Translations under genes and position numbers: made by a program | Origin: an uncultured Christensenella sp. | GTDB lineage: Bacteria > Bacillota > Clostridia > Christensenellales > UBA1242 | Assembly: GCA_910584295.1 (NCBI GenBank) | Contig: CAJTYR010000006.1 | Location: 22,585-86,584 of the forward strand | DNA length: 64,000 nucleotides | Reading direction: 5' to 3' | The notes under the pieces: generated by a model | Seen by the model: the letters and a program-made list of their open reading frames with translations, nothing else | Told to the model about the DNA's origin: nothing | Databases searched by the model: none | Shown here: piece after piece, positions 9,301 to 17,062 of the stretch | Layout: each line of letters opens with the position of its first letter | Numbering within the stretch: the first letter of the stretch is position 1

Positions 9301-11674
9301 ATTTTTCAAGAGACAAAGTGATTGTTATCTCATTTCCAACTTGAACGATATCACTTTCCTCTGCCCTGTCAATAATTGCTCCATCAGAAACTTTTTTATA
9401 ATAAACATTAAGTTTAACAGATTCTTCATTGCAAATGCCTGTCACAGAGAGTATGGCATTTTCAACAGTGCCAATAGCAAAGTTATCTTTGAAATCATCA
9501 GCATTTACTATGGTGACATTAAGCTCTGCTTCAACAATTTTCAAGCTGACCGTTCTTGTAGTCCCAGCACCCAAGCTGTCATCCCATTGATGATTTGCTC
9601 CACCGTCACTAAGTGACACAACAACAGTATATGTGCCAACTTCCTTGGCTAAAAATTCTCCAGTGGCTTGATTGTAACTTAGTCCTGCACTACGCTTACC
9701 AACAATTATTCCACTAAGCCCAGAGCCACTTGTATTGTTTGTCAATTTAAAGCTTTGTTGCTGTCCATTGTATTTCACTGTTGTCAACCAGCCTGTTGTG
9801 ATAGATGTTACCGCATCTCCATCCATGCCATCAAAAGCAAACCATGGTGTTGTGGTAGGGTCTTTTGGTCTGGAGAAAGAAGTCTCTCCAGGGTCTTTCA
9901 AAGTGTAATTGCTGGTGTTTGGATTTGTTATGTATGCTCTTGCAAAATAATTTCCTGGGGTGCTTGGAACATTAGTTGTCCAAACACTGCTTGATGCAGA
10001 GCGATATTGAAGTGCAAAAACTGGGGCTCTATCTGTGCCAATATCTCTCTTGGCAATAGATTCAATAATCTCTATCTCTTTACCTTCCATCAATCGACCA
10101 TATTGGTCAATGTTTAAGCTGTTGATGTTTACTTCTTTTGGTAAAATTTTGATTGTTATGTCCTTTGTGCGAACTGAATGTTCTTCACCATCAAATTCAT
10201 AATAATCATCTTTTAAAGTTATAGTTAATGTGTGATTGCCTGCGTCAGTTAAATTCCCTTTAACTGCATCAACTGAAATAACATCTTCATTGAACCAATC
10301 AATTGCACCACTTTCAAACAAACTATCAAGATCTTGAACTTCACCATTATAAATCGTTTCGATTTCTGTTGGAATTTTTTCTCCAACAGCTGCTTCCAAA
10401 GCAGTCAAATCCAAGTGAAGAGCAGGTCGAACATAATATGTTGCATTGACATTTGCCAACGTATATGCGTTTTTGCTTGCATCAGTTCCAAAAGCAAGTG
10501 CCTGACTTCTTCCTTGTGTTTGAGTAGAAGCCGAAGCAACGTCAGAACGAAGCCATGCTGATTGAGACGCACTTCCATTAAGTCCTTGGTTTAAACCTAA
10601 ATACCAATAAGATCTTTCTCCATTAAAGTTTCCATAACTTCCAACTTCAGTGTTGCATGGAAGCCACAAATAGTCATCTTTCCAATCTTGCCAATGCGTT
10701 GAAGTGGTGCTTGTATACAACTTTGTTTTTGCGGAGTCATAGTCGCTCCCATGTAAATTTGGAGCAATATAAGATGTGTTAATCTCCAATCTCTCAGAAT
10801 CTGATGACTCTTTGTAAGTCCCTGTGGCTTGATAATTTATATAAGCAGGGGTAACAATAAAGTCTGTCAAACTGCCTGTTGCCTCAGGCATTGTAAACTG
10901 AGCCCATTCGTTGTCAAGTCTTTTTGAATAATATGTAGGTGAAATGCCATTGCTATTTAATTTATAACCGCCAGCATTCAAAGTTTGAACACGGATTTTA
11001 CTTGTACCATAGATATTTGAAGGATAACCACTTACTACAGAGCCAGAAGAAAAGTCTTGAAACTGTGCAGTCTTTACTTTGTTGTTGTTTGAGTTTGCCA
11101 ACCAGATTGTTGCAATAACGTGATCCTTCTTAGATTCATCTGCAACACCAGAAGTCACATATTGCTTTCCTGCCTTTGTAAGTGATGTAACTGTCCATTC
11201 ATAATTAATGCGTTTGCCAACTTGATTTTCATAACCACCGAAACTGAAAACAATATCTTTTCCGCCAGCGTTTGCTCTTAAAGTATCAGAACGAACAATT
11301 GGACTACCCTTTTTAAATTCTTCATCAAATGATGGGAGATAAGATGCAGTGTTGTTAAACTTTGCATAATAGTCACTTTCAGGGATTTCATCAATCATAG
11401 CCTTAACATCAGCAAGGGTTGCATTTACCTTTCCTGTAAGTTTTTCATATAACGCATTCACAACATCCCTGTCAAACTTTTTGCTTCCTGTTTGATAACC
11501 ATCAAGCAAGATATCTCCGAGATTGATATTTGCATTGCTATCACCAGGATTTATAGTAGCGCTAGAAAAATTGCTTCCCATAGGATTTGCGATAAAAACA
11601 AAGCCTGTCGAAAGAGCAAAAATACTACAAACTATTGCAAACATGTATTTTTTTATGTATTTAGATATTCTCAT
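6341..11674 (-). CDS. Giant anchored surface protein with Ig-like repeats and a DUF6273-like domain
   Basis: 1777 aa. It has an N-terminal signal peptide (residues 1 to about 36). A DUF6273-like C-type-lectin-type domain lies at about 335-430 (DYLWLPCNTEVG, then WLRSDVASAS, ending YVRPALHLDL). Many roughly 80-120-residue beta-rich repeats of MBG/bacterial Ig style follow, with YNG...Y..T motifs. A membrane helix lies at about 1535-1562, preceded by FIKANWLWFVIG. The cytoplasmic tail is charged, then Gln/Pro-rich (about 1620-1655), then coiled coil. Unlike LPXTG proteins it keeps a cytoplasmic tail of about 210 residues. The start follows a TGAGGT ribosome site. A role in adhesion or envelope structure is an inference. 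Confidence 0.85.
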   Translation of the reverse strand: MRISKYIKKYMFAIVCSIFALSTGFVFIANPMGSNFSSATINPGDSNANINLGDILLDGYQTGSKKFDRDVVNALYEKLTGKVNATLADVKAMIDEIPESDYYAKFNNTASYLPSFDEEFKKGSPIVRSDTLRANAGGKDIVFSFGGYENQVGKRINYEWTVTSLTKAGKQYVTSGVADESKKDHVIATIWLANSNNNKVKTAQFQDFSSGSVVSGYPSNIYGTSKIRVQTLNAGGYKLNSNGISPTYYSKRLDNEWAQFTMPEATGSLTDFIVTPAYINYQATGTYKESSDSERLEINTSYIAPNLHGSDYDSAKTKLYTSTTSTHWQDWKDDYLWLPCNTEVGSYGNFNGERSYWYLGLNQGLNGSASQSAWLRSDVASASTQTQGRSQALAFGTDASKNAYTLANVNATYYVRPALHLDLTALEAAVGEKIPTEIETIYNGEVQDLDSLFESGAIDWFNEDVISVDAVKGNLTDAGNHTLTITLKDDYYEFDGEEHSVRTKDITIKILPKEVNINSLNIDQYGRLMEGKEIEIIESIAKRDIGTDRAPVFALQYRSASSSVWTTNVPSTPGNYFARAYITNPNTSNYTLKDPGETSFSRPKDPTTTPWFAFDGMDGDAVTSITTGWLTTVKYNGQQQSFKLTNNTSGSGLSGIIVGKRSAGLSYNQATGEFLAKEVGTYTVVVSLSDGGANHQWDDSLGAGTTRTVSLKIVEAELNVTIVNADDFKDNFAIGTVENAILSVTGICNEESVKLNVYYKKVSDGAIIDRAEESDIVQVGNEITITLSLEKLVDPDAQYALCVELASDSSAPSTNKNYVISPTDSEIDFFVVTATITSVDLNWQYENELTGVNVIGLDSTGNYSATVVYNGKVFVVGFDKTTLPRGLVVDYKITYTDVSGNIKPETQCLNADTYTITATLSTLRGYELDSSIQTIHIATLYLQSAYIDVNDIVYTANPVYTGRPQQIKPLDLPDAISYASSSSSGYTDKEYESCGDGEHYTAKFTYTVKAENGRYNYSFSSDLNNPVYSIDVEHEWRIEKDKIVLSTDPSLWDEHVHPFNNDEYRIPFPIAQNTYSKQLLVKYYSDAACTQEIDVHAPHTTEEFEATDEDGNPLYTGNGIRVDLGIPYTYYAKVTIHPDFANNYALYNPLTGGNEVVYEFTVGDKRVVLDLELGLDKENFYNGEFQGVNPVDPKDLVTEFKIRYFKDDGSGAYAEELVDAEGNPIEPKEVGKYKATIELTETDAIDYVVRNKVFYFEIKPLVVFVDKWNGASVSDAPYADLIDENGNKIEEGLVNRKIYTDPFDPANPEDSFVDYPNEALVPGKDYWVVLEAVDGNVQFASGATTQIKFTAIDPNGPKELVDDPSFVVDKLEWTGSQVTFQLKDWEKWKDYIVIAEGESYLTQTDIGVYSVTLSINVGKHAEWATSITGEDGNEVLTRTLTFEIIKGRIEGEWKNNKGYPEFVLSDPNDADKFEIKYYDSEGNVVLPENFVKGQNYRAELILKDENFEFVSKDPNFTPIQEFKYQPPENFFAKVWKFIKANWLWFVIGLSVLLFLLLLWLIIFLIKRRKQKEEIIEEEKKEEAKTEEAKQEENAEVKAEKVEEKPVEKPKEENNVNGGTNIYFGGMPQQNQQPQYQQFPPQQQIPPQPMGYGYNNWIPNGIQNAGPNDVEKYMMMLEMAYNQQRQRMLEEYNLIQALQGRLGEFSQNAAHKKEKNIISEYEQEMRKLEEIREKRKQLELSSDKQKLEELKDKRKILEVNQEIIKRKIAKKLEDKKDK

Positions 11675-12200
11675 ATTCTACCTCATTTTTTGCTTATAAA
11701 ACAAATTATAAAAGAAAAAGATAGACATAACCTTTTCTTTTTTAGTATTAGATAAATATATAAATATATAAGCGTTTCAATTTATTTTACAATAAAGTTT
11801 TGCAATTACCAAATAAAAAAGCAGAAATTTATGTTAAAATAAGTAAATTTATCCAATTTTTCACTACCGTTATTGATTTTTTGATATATTTCCCAAATTT
11901 ACATTCTCCAACTAAGCACTGAAGCTTTAATAAAAAACAGCCTTATTTATAATTAATTTTCACAATCTTAAGTCAGTTTTCTTTGCGACATAATTGATTT
12001 AACATAAATTATTAAATTCTCAACCCAATTAAAAAGTAGATAAAAACCCTTTTATCTATGCCAATTCTAATTATCAAACTATGCATCAACTTACACATAA
12101 AACAAAGAAAAATATAACCGATCAATCTAAACTTTTTATTCTGATTTTATATATTGAGGAAGAAAAAAATCCATAATCTAGTAGAAATATATTTTAATAC
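11675..12200. other. Long AT-rich intergenic region
   Basis: 526 bp between the giant surface-protein gene and the dehydrogenase gene, both on the minus strand. It is very AT-rich with short poly-A/T stretches and ATATAAATATATAAG-like runs. It should hold the promoter of the surface-protein operon. I see no clear gene, tRNA or strong hairpin in it. Confidence 0.5.
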
Positions 12201-13118
12201 TTAAAATTTAATTAGATTTATTGGCTTTCCTTTAAGAAATGCTTCAATGTTGTCAATACACATGTTGAGCCTGTTTTCTTCTGCCTCGACTGTGTTGTAT
12301 GCACGATGGAATGTGCAAGTAACTTTTGGATGATTGATAAGTCTCTCTGGAACATCAGTCATGTCCATAAATTCTTCAAGCCCAACCCCAAACAATTTGC
12401 CTTTGCCCAGCAATTTCTCAAGAGCAATCAAATCAATCACTCCTCCTGTTGTTGCTGTAAGAATAGCATCTTTTTTCATCATCTTAAGTTGCTTTTCTGC
12501 AAGCATGTTTTTTGTCTGCTCATTAAGTGCACAAGTTACACAAACAAAATCACTTTGCTTCAAAAGTGTTTCAAGTTTCACATCCTTGATGCCTTCAACA
12601 TTTTTATAAGATGAATTTGTTGTCAAAATCTTAACATTGAAAGCCTTCAAAAGTTCTGCAAGTCTAAAACCAATATGTCCCAGCCCAATAATTCCGACAG
12701 TTTTGCCAGACAACTCAATGTTTTTATTTGTTGGAACATCACCCTTTTTAAGACCAGCATCACACTGTGCAACATTTTTTGCACAGGCAAGCATAAGTGT
12801 CAAATGATGTTCTGCAACAGCATTAGTTGAATAATTTGGTGTGTTTGAGAAAGTCACTCCTTTGTCCATAGCCTCTTTAAGGGTTGTTATCCAACCATAA
12901 CCCGTGAATGGCAAACATACAAAACTCTTCTTTTTCATTTTGGTGATGATGTTAGTTGGATCAAGCCAATCAACAACAATCACATCTGCTTTCTTTTCCG
13001 CTTCCTTGATATCCTTCTCGGTTGCACCATCAAACATCTTGACTTCACCCAAAGCATTAAGTCTCTCAAGTTGCTTTTCTGAAAAATTGAAATACTCCAA
13101 AAAATAAATCTTTTTCAT
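12201..13118 (-). CDS. D-isomer-specific 2-hydroxyacid dehydrogenase family protein
   Basis: 305 aa from the ATG at 13118, chosen because AAGGAG lies 6 nt upstream; a longer frame from 13148 lacks a site. Family features: Rossmann motif VGIIGLGHIGFRLAELL (about residue 140), the LKQSDFVCVTCALNEQTKNM strand-turn region, and a C-terminal catalytic His in TCFHRAYNT. It would reduce a 2-keto acid with NAD(P)H. The substrate is unresolved (phosphoglycerate, glyoxylate or lactate types are possible). The canonical Arg and Glu of the triad are less clear than the His. Confidence 0.85.
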   Translation of the reverse strand: MKKIYFLEYFNFSEKQLERLNALGEVKMFDGATEKDIKEAEKKADVIVVDWLDPTNIITKMKKKSFVCLPFTGYGWITTLKEAMDKGVTFSNTPNYSTNAVAEHHLTLMLACAKNVAQCDAGLKKGDVPTNKNIELSGKTVGIIGLGHIGFRLAELLKAFNVKILTTNSSYKNVEGIKDVKLETLLKQSDFVCVTCALNEQTKNMLAEKQLKMMKKDAILTATTGGVIDLIALEKLLGKGKLFGVGLEEFMDMTDVPERLINHPKVTCTFHRAYNTVEAEENRLNMCIDNIEAFLKGKPINLIKF

Positions 13119-13185
13119 CCCATTCTCCTTATAAAAATATTTTATCATAAAGAGATTTTTAAAAACAAATGTTAGATAGAGAAAA

Positions 13186-14034
13186 TTAAAAATTCTGAAC
13201 TCTCATTATAAAATTCTCAAAGTTTTGATAGAAAATCTTTTCAATTTGCTTTTTTGAAAACCCCTCTCTTTCCATCGCATTTTTCAAAGTTTCAAACCCA
13301 TCATAACTTTCAAGCCCCATTGGATATTTTTCAATTCCATAAAAATCAGTGCCAATCCCCAAATTTTCAAATCCCCAATGATTGGTGAAATATTTAATGT
13401 TGGTGGCTATGTCAAAAACATCAAAAGACAATCTCTTTTTATTCTTAATGCAATCCTCAAAAAAGAAAAGTCCCACAAATCCGCCAGAGTCCACAATTTT
13501 CTCAATCTGCTTATCTGTCAAATTTCTTGGATGTTTTTTCAACCCATAAAATCCCGTGTGAGAGCAGTAAAGTGGTTTTTTCAAAAGCCTTGAAATTGTC
13601 CAAAAACTTTTTCTATTTAAATGTGCAACATCAACGACAATGTTGTTTTTCAAAAGCACTTGCAAAACCTCTTTTCCCCATTCACTTAAATCTTCTTGAC
13701 TTCCAACACCACCAGCCAAAGAGTTTGCACCATTCCAAGTAAGCGAACACGAGAACGGTCTCAACTTTTCCAAAAAGCATAAATCTCCCTTTGTTTTGAC
13801 CCACCATAAATCTTCAAGATGAAGCAAAGTGGAATTTCCAGCTTCTTTGAGCATCTTTGATCTTATCTCCAAATCTCTTTTGATTTCTGTTTCTTTCTTC
13901 CGACTGCTCCAAAATGATGCACAGATTTTTTCAACATTAAACTTCTCACAATCTTTTACATATTCAGCAATTTTTTCAACTGGCAACTCTGTCAAAAAAT
14001 CATTATGCGTATCGCAAATTTTCATTCTTTTCAT
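13186..14034 (-). CDS. Membrane dipeptidase-like (peptidase M19) protein
   Basis: 282 aa. It begins MKRMKICDTHNDFL, the family's metal-binding HxD motif. Further features are a VDVAHLN segment (about 150-156), a SHTG motif (about 176) and a terminal IGTDFYG segment (about 242), which match the zinc ligands and barrel strands of renal-dipeptidase-like enzymes. It is somewhat shorter than the usual 320-400 residues. The second Met (residue 4) is an alternative start, and neither has a good Shine-Dalgarno site. Likely a cytoplasmic dipeptidase; the substrate is unknown. Confidence 0.8.
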   Translation of the reverse strand: MKRMKICDTHNDFLTELPVEKIAEYVKDCEKFNVEKICASFWSSRKKETEIKRDLEIRSKMLKEAGNSTLLHLEDLWWVKTKGDLCFLEKLRPFSCSLTWNGANSLAGGVGSQEDLSEWGKEVLQVLLKNNIVVDVAHLNRKSFWTISRLLKKPLYCSHTGFYGLKKHPRNLTDKQIEKIVDSGGFVGLFFFEDCIKNKKRLSFDVFDIATNIKYFTNHWGFENLGIGTDFYGIEKYPMGLESYDGFETLKNAMEREGFSKKQIEKIFYQNFENFIMRVQNF

Positions 14035-14135
14035 AAAAATAGATATGATTCTTAAGCATCAAAATTCACAAAATGACAAACAAAGAATATGCTGATTATA
14101 GAGGCACAAACATGCCTCAAAACAAAGGAGAAAAT

Positions 14136-14438
14136 ATGTACGAAAGACAAAAAAGAGATGATGAGTGTTTTGTAATCATCAAACGACCTTGCTCAAATAG
14201 GCAAACAAGCTACTTCCCACCAGAAATCAAATTTGATGACAGAAGAGAAGACTATTACGAAGACAACTGGCAAGAAAATGATTTTTATGACTGGGATGAA
14301 GGAATGGAACAAAAACGTTTTCACCAAAACAATCGTCCATGCAAATGCAATTGCCACAATGAAAGACCTTGTCGTCCATGCAGATCACAAAGACAAAGAA
14401 AACACTGTTGTTGCTTCAACATCTTCAGATGCTGCTAA
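14136..14438 (+). CDS. Small acidic protein with a cysteine-rich tail
   Basis: 100 aa from the ATG at 14136, which follows AAAGGAG (14124-14130); an upstream in-frame ATG at 14073 has no site. The middle is rich in Asp, Glu and Tyr. The last 35 residues hold 11 cysteines (CKCNCHNERPCRPC, then KHCCCFNIFRCC). Such tails occur in spore-coat and metal-binding proteins. The BclA-like protein at 32318 begins with a similar Cys cluster. A GAGGCA/TGCCTC hairpin (14101-14118) lies just before the ribosome site. Function unknown. Confidence 0.65.
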   Translation: MYERQKRDDECFVIIKRPCSNRQTSYFPPEIKFDDRREDYYEDNWQENDFYDWDEGMEQKRFHQNNRPCKCNCHNERPCRPCRSQRQRKHCCCFNIFRCC

Positions 14439-14468
14439 TAAAAAAGGTAGTCATTTTTTGACTACCCC
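14436..14468 (+). terminator. Rho-independent terminator after the Cys-rich gene
   Basis: GGTAGTCA and TGACTACC arms around a T-rich loop, directly after the stop codon. Confidence 0.7.
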
Positions 14469-14506
14469 TTACATATTTCTTCAAAAGTCGCATTATATGC
14501 GATTTT

Positions 14507-14905
14507 TTATTTTTCAATAATCTCAACATTGATGCCATCTGGATCTTTCACAAAGAAATAGTCTCGTCCCAAACGACCAGTTTTGATTTCTGGCAGACTT
14601 TCCAAGATACCCAATTCAACAATCTTGGTTGCAGCCTTGCTTATGTCTTTAACACAAAGTCCAAAATGCTTTGTCCCCAAAACATTCAAATCTTTTGAGT
14701 TGTCTTCACAATGTTCTGGAAGTGGCATAAATTTCTTATAGCAAAACAACTCCAAAATCATCTTTTTGTTTTTGAGCAAAGTTATAGAAAGTTCTCCATT
14801 GGGATCATCATATCTTTTGAAAAACTCAAAACCCAACTTTGAATAAAACTCCATGCTCTTTTCTGGATTTTGAACACTTATTGCAACATGGTCAAATCTA
14901 AACAT
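14507..14905 (-). CDS. VOC family protein (glyoxalase/dioxygenase-like)
   Basis: 132 aa, one vicinal-oxygen-chelate module pair. It begins MFRFDHVAISVQNPEKSMEFY, with the typical metal-ligand His of strand 1. It has a second-half GTKHFGLCVKDI (His ligand) and ends FVKDPDGINVEIIE (Glu ligand). This matches lactoylglutathione-lyase-like proteins. The start follows AAAGGAGAGG. Metal-dependent isomerase, lyase or resistance roles are all possible; the substrate is unknown. It lies 13 nt downstream of the 396-aa hypothetical gene and is probably co-transcribed with it. Confidence 0.85.
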   Translation of the reverse strand: MFRFDHVAISVQNPEKSMEFYSKLGFEFFKRYDDPNGELSITLLKNKKMILELFCYKKFMPLPEHCEDNSKDLNVLGTKHFGLCVKDISKAATKIVELGILESLPEIKTGRLGRDYFFVKDPDGINVEIIEK

Positions 14906-14918
14906 TTTTCCTCTCCTT

Positions 14919-16109
14919 TCACAAAATGTATTTTATTTTTTCAAAATTTATGGAAATCTTTGCAAGGTCCTTGTCCTCATTTTCCATTGTCAAAATCTTG
15001 TCTTTCACATCCTCAAATTGATTGTGTGACAAAATCATCTCTTGCAAAATTTTATTATCTTGCCCAAGTTTAAACACCCCAGTCCCAATCCAAAAGTCAG
15101 TGTTACTTGCCGAAGTTGATTTCAAATGCAGTCCACCATCTGTTGGTGATGCACAAGGCGTCTTTCCCCAAGTGCCAAAAAGTGAAATGGCATTTGGTCT
15201 TTCCCAAAAGTCAAGACGAAGATCATAATCTGCCGCCAAAAAACACTCATTTGTTATTCTTGCTTCATTGACCACCTCTTTCAAATCACATTCAACCATA
15301 TCTGAATAATCTTTTATTCCATCAATCATAAAATTTCTTTTTGCTCTTGTAAACCAAACTTGTTGCTCTTCATCTGGCAAATCTTCAAAAACTTTTTTCA
15401 TATCAACATAATAGGACTGCATTTTTGTTGTCAATTCTTCAAATTTATAGAAATCTCTTGCACGAACTTGTTTAAAATCAATCTTAATGCCATTTTGCTT
15501 ATATACTTTCTCGCAAAAATACTTTAGCAATTTATCAAAACTTGCACCATATTTGTCGGTAGTCTCTTGTGGGACATTGTTAAATTGAATTGCAATTTCT
15601 TCGCTTTCATACTCAAATTGAACACCATATTTATATGAGGTAATAATTGGAAACAAATATGTCAACATTCTCTTCATGTGAAAAAGTTCTGCCCAATCCG
15701 CCTCTGGAAAAGATGGAGAGTTATGGTTTTTATATCCACCAAAGCCAAAGATAAAAACAATTGGTTTTTTATTTTTAAAACAATAAATAAGTTTGTCAAC
15801 AGTAAGTGAAATTGCCACCTCTGTTTGTCTACATAACGAAAACTTCGCTGAAAGCAACCTTGCTAAATAGCTTAAGAGAAAAGCCTTATCTCCCCCCCCC
15901 TCAATTTCTGAAAGTTTTTCTCTTTGCTCCAAGACGAAATCAACTCGTTTCAAGATAATCTCATCATTTACAGGAAGCCTCATTTCTTTTGCAAGCCAGC
16001 TGGCAAAAAGCCCCCTCAAATCGCCTTTGCCTTCAAATTTCAAACAACGAATAAACGCCGACTCCCCAGTCACCGCTGGCACCTCAATTTTAAAATAATC
16101 TTCAAGCAT
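14919..16109 (-). CDS. Uncharacterised 396-aa protein containing a nine-G tract
   Basis: 396 aa, soluble. It has a central hydrophobic strand followed by GFGGYKNHN and ADWAELFHMKRML, and an HNQ motif near the C-terminus. The pattern loosely recalls PvcA/DIT1-type isonitrile synthases, but I cannot support that assignment. A run of nine G on the coding strand (15892-15900) encodes Gly-Gly-Gly around residue 71 and is in frame here. Gain or loss of one base would truncate the protein soon after, which is the design of phase-variable genes. Confidence 0.6.
   Translation of the reverse strand: MLEDYFKIEVPAVTGESAFIRCLKFEGKGDLRGLFASWLAKEMRLPVNDEIILKRVDFVLEQREKLSEIEGGGDKAFLLSYLARLLSAKFSLCRQTEVAISLTVDKLIYCFKNKKPIVFIFGFGGYKNHNSPSFPEADWAELFHMKRMLTYLFPIITSYKYGVQFEYESEEIAIQFNNVPQETTDKYGASFDKLLKYFCEKVYKQNGIKIDFKQVRARDFYKFEELTTKMQSYYVDMKKVFEDLPDEEQQVWFTRAKRNFMIDGIKDYSDMVECDLKEVVNEARITNECFLAADYDLRLDFWERPNAISLFGTWGKTPCASPTDGGLHLKSTSASNTDFWIGTGVFKLGQDNKILQEMILSHNQFEDVKDKILTMENEDKDLAKISINFEKIKYIL
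15892..15900. repeat. Nine-G homopolymer in the 396-aa gene
   Basis: Nine consecutive C on the plus strand, G on the coding strand, at codons 70-73. In such an AT-rich sequence a run this long is conspicuous and prone to slippage. Confidence 0.85.
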
Positions 16110-16266
16110 AGTTTTCTTTCCTCTTTCTTTTTTTATTATATCATATATGCCTTTAAATTGAAAATAAATTTTGACGAAACATTTTTTTACATTTTACTCA
16201 CACAAGCAATAAAAAAAATCACAACTATACCATATCCGTTATGTTGTAATTTGAAAATATACAATA

Positions 16267-16340
16267 TGGAGCGGACGATGGGAGTCGAACCCACCTCTCA
16301 AGCTTGGGAAGCTCGCATACTACCGATGTACTACGCCCGC
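16267..16340 (-). tRNA. tRNA-Gly (CCC anticodon)
   Basis: 74 nt on the minus strand with CCA encoded. The acceptor stem is GCGGGCG/CGTCCGC and the anticodon loop TTCCCAA reads CCC inside a CGAGC/GCTTG stem. The T-loop is TTCGACT. It decodes GGG. It closely follows the pattern of other bacterial tRNA-Gly(CCC). Confidence 0.93.
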
Positions 16341-16512
16341 AAACTGGGGAGGCACCAAAAGCTTATTACGGCGACACGGCGATGCCTAACGCCTAAACTT
16401 TCGATTCCCCGTCCCAATCTCCCTCCACTTAAAGTGCAGTACTGAAAACAAGATTTCCAGTCCTGTGGTTTAAAAATGAAAGGAGTGCAAAATAAAATTT
16501 GCCACCACAGTT
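16341..16512 (-). other. Structured noncoding stretch upstream of tRNA-Gly
   Basis: 172 nt between the SecB-like gene and tRNA-Gly. On the minus strand it has CTGTGGT/ACCACAG arms enclosing a GCAAA/TTTGC hairpin, an ACTGGAAA/TTTTCAGT hairpin, and a GC-rich block with GGCG/CGCC and GGC-ATC-GCC helices closed by GGGG/CCCC. It is unusually GC-rich at its right-hand part. It may be a leader or small RNA co-transcribed with the tRNA. It matches no RNA family I can name. Confidence 0.35.
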
Positions 16513-16905
16513 TTATTCTTGAATGTTTGGAGGGGTGACAATTGGTCCAAGAATTGTGTTGATTGTAAGATTTGTCAAAACATTTGAAACATAAGAAATC
16601 AAAATTCTTACTGGTTGACTATTTTTGATGTATTCTTTTGGATCTGGAAGTTTTGAAAACTCAATTGAATCAACTGGAATATCAATGCTCATTGTCACCG
16701 CAGTCTTCATTAAATTTGATGGAGAAATCATCAGTGTCCTTGTGAGAGTGACTTTGACAACCTCTTCTGACACTTTTCTGATATCAATATCGTCTTGTGG
16801 TTTGATGTTTATCATTGCATTTGGTTGTGGCATTTGATTTTTTTCATAAACAACCTTTTCAAGTATAGGTTTAACCAAATGTGGTTTGATGATGTTTTCT
16901 TGCAT
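16513..16905 (-). CDS. SecB-like small protein
   Basis: 130 aa from an ATG with TAAGGAG upstream. It has four alternating beta-like segments, then SQPVRILISYVSNVLTNLT and a C-terminal PIVTPPNI. The terminal helix followed by a PPxxTPP-type end resembles the SecB fold (DUF1149-type relatives in Gram-positives), which binds unfolded proteins. The similarity is by pattern only. It is a single gene upstream of tRNA-Gly. Confidence 0.4.
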   Translation of the reverse strand: MQENIIKPHLVKPILEKVVYEKNQMPQPNAMINIKPQDDIDIRKVSEEVVKVTLTRTLMISPSNLMKTAVTMSIDIPVDSIEFSKLPDPKEYIKNSQPVRILISYVSNVLTNLTINTILGPIVTPPNIQE

Positions 16906-17032
16906 AATGTCTCCTTAATATTGATATATTACCATATTTAAAGCAAAAAACACAAAGATTTTATGCCCATTTCAAAAATTCTTTATTAACCTATCTTCTT
17001 GATGCATCATTTTCAAAACCACAAAAACAAAA

Positions 17033-17062
17033 AAATAAAACGGTGCTTGCCGCTTTATTTTT
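17033..17062 (-). terminator. Terminator of the HlyC/CBS gene
   Basis: AATAAAGCGG and CCGTTTTATT arms on the minus strand, followed by a T-run. The upstream arm includes the stop codon region of the 17055 gene. Confidence 0.6.

Noticed and set aside
16341..16512. tmRNA, SRP RNA or 6S RNA
   Set aside because: The conserved cores I know for these RNAs are not visible, so no family name was given.
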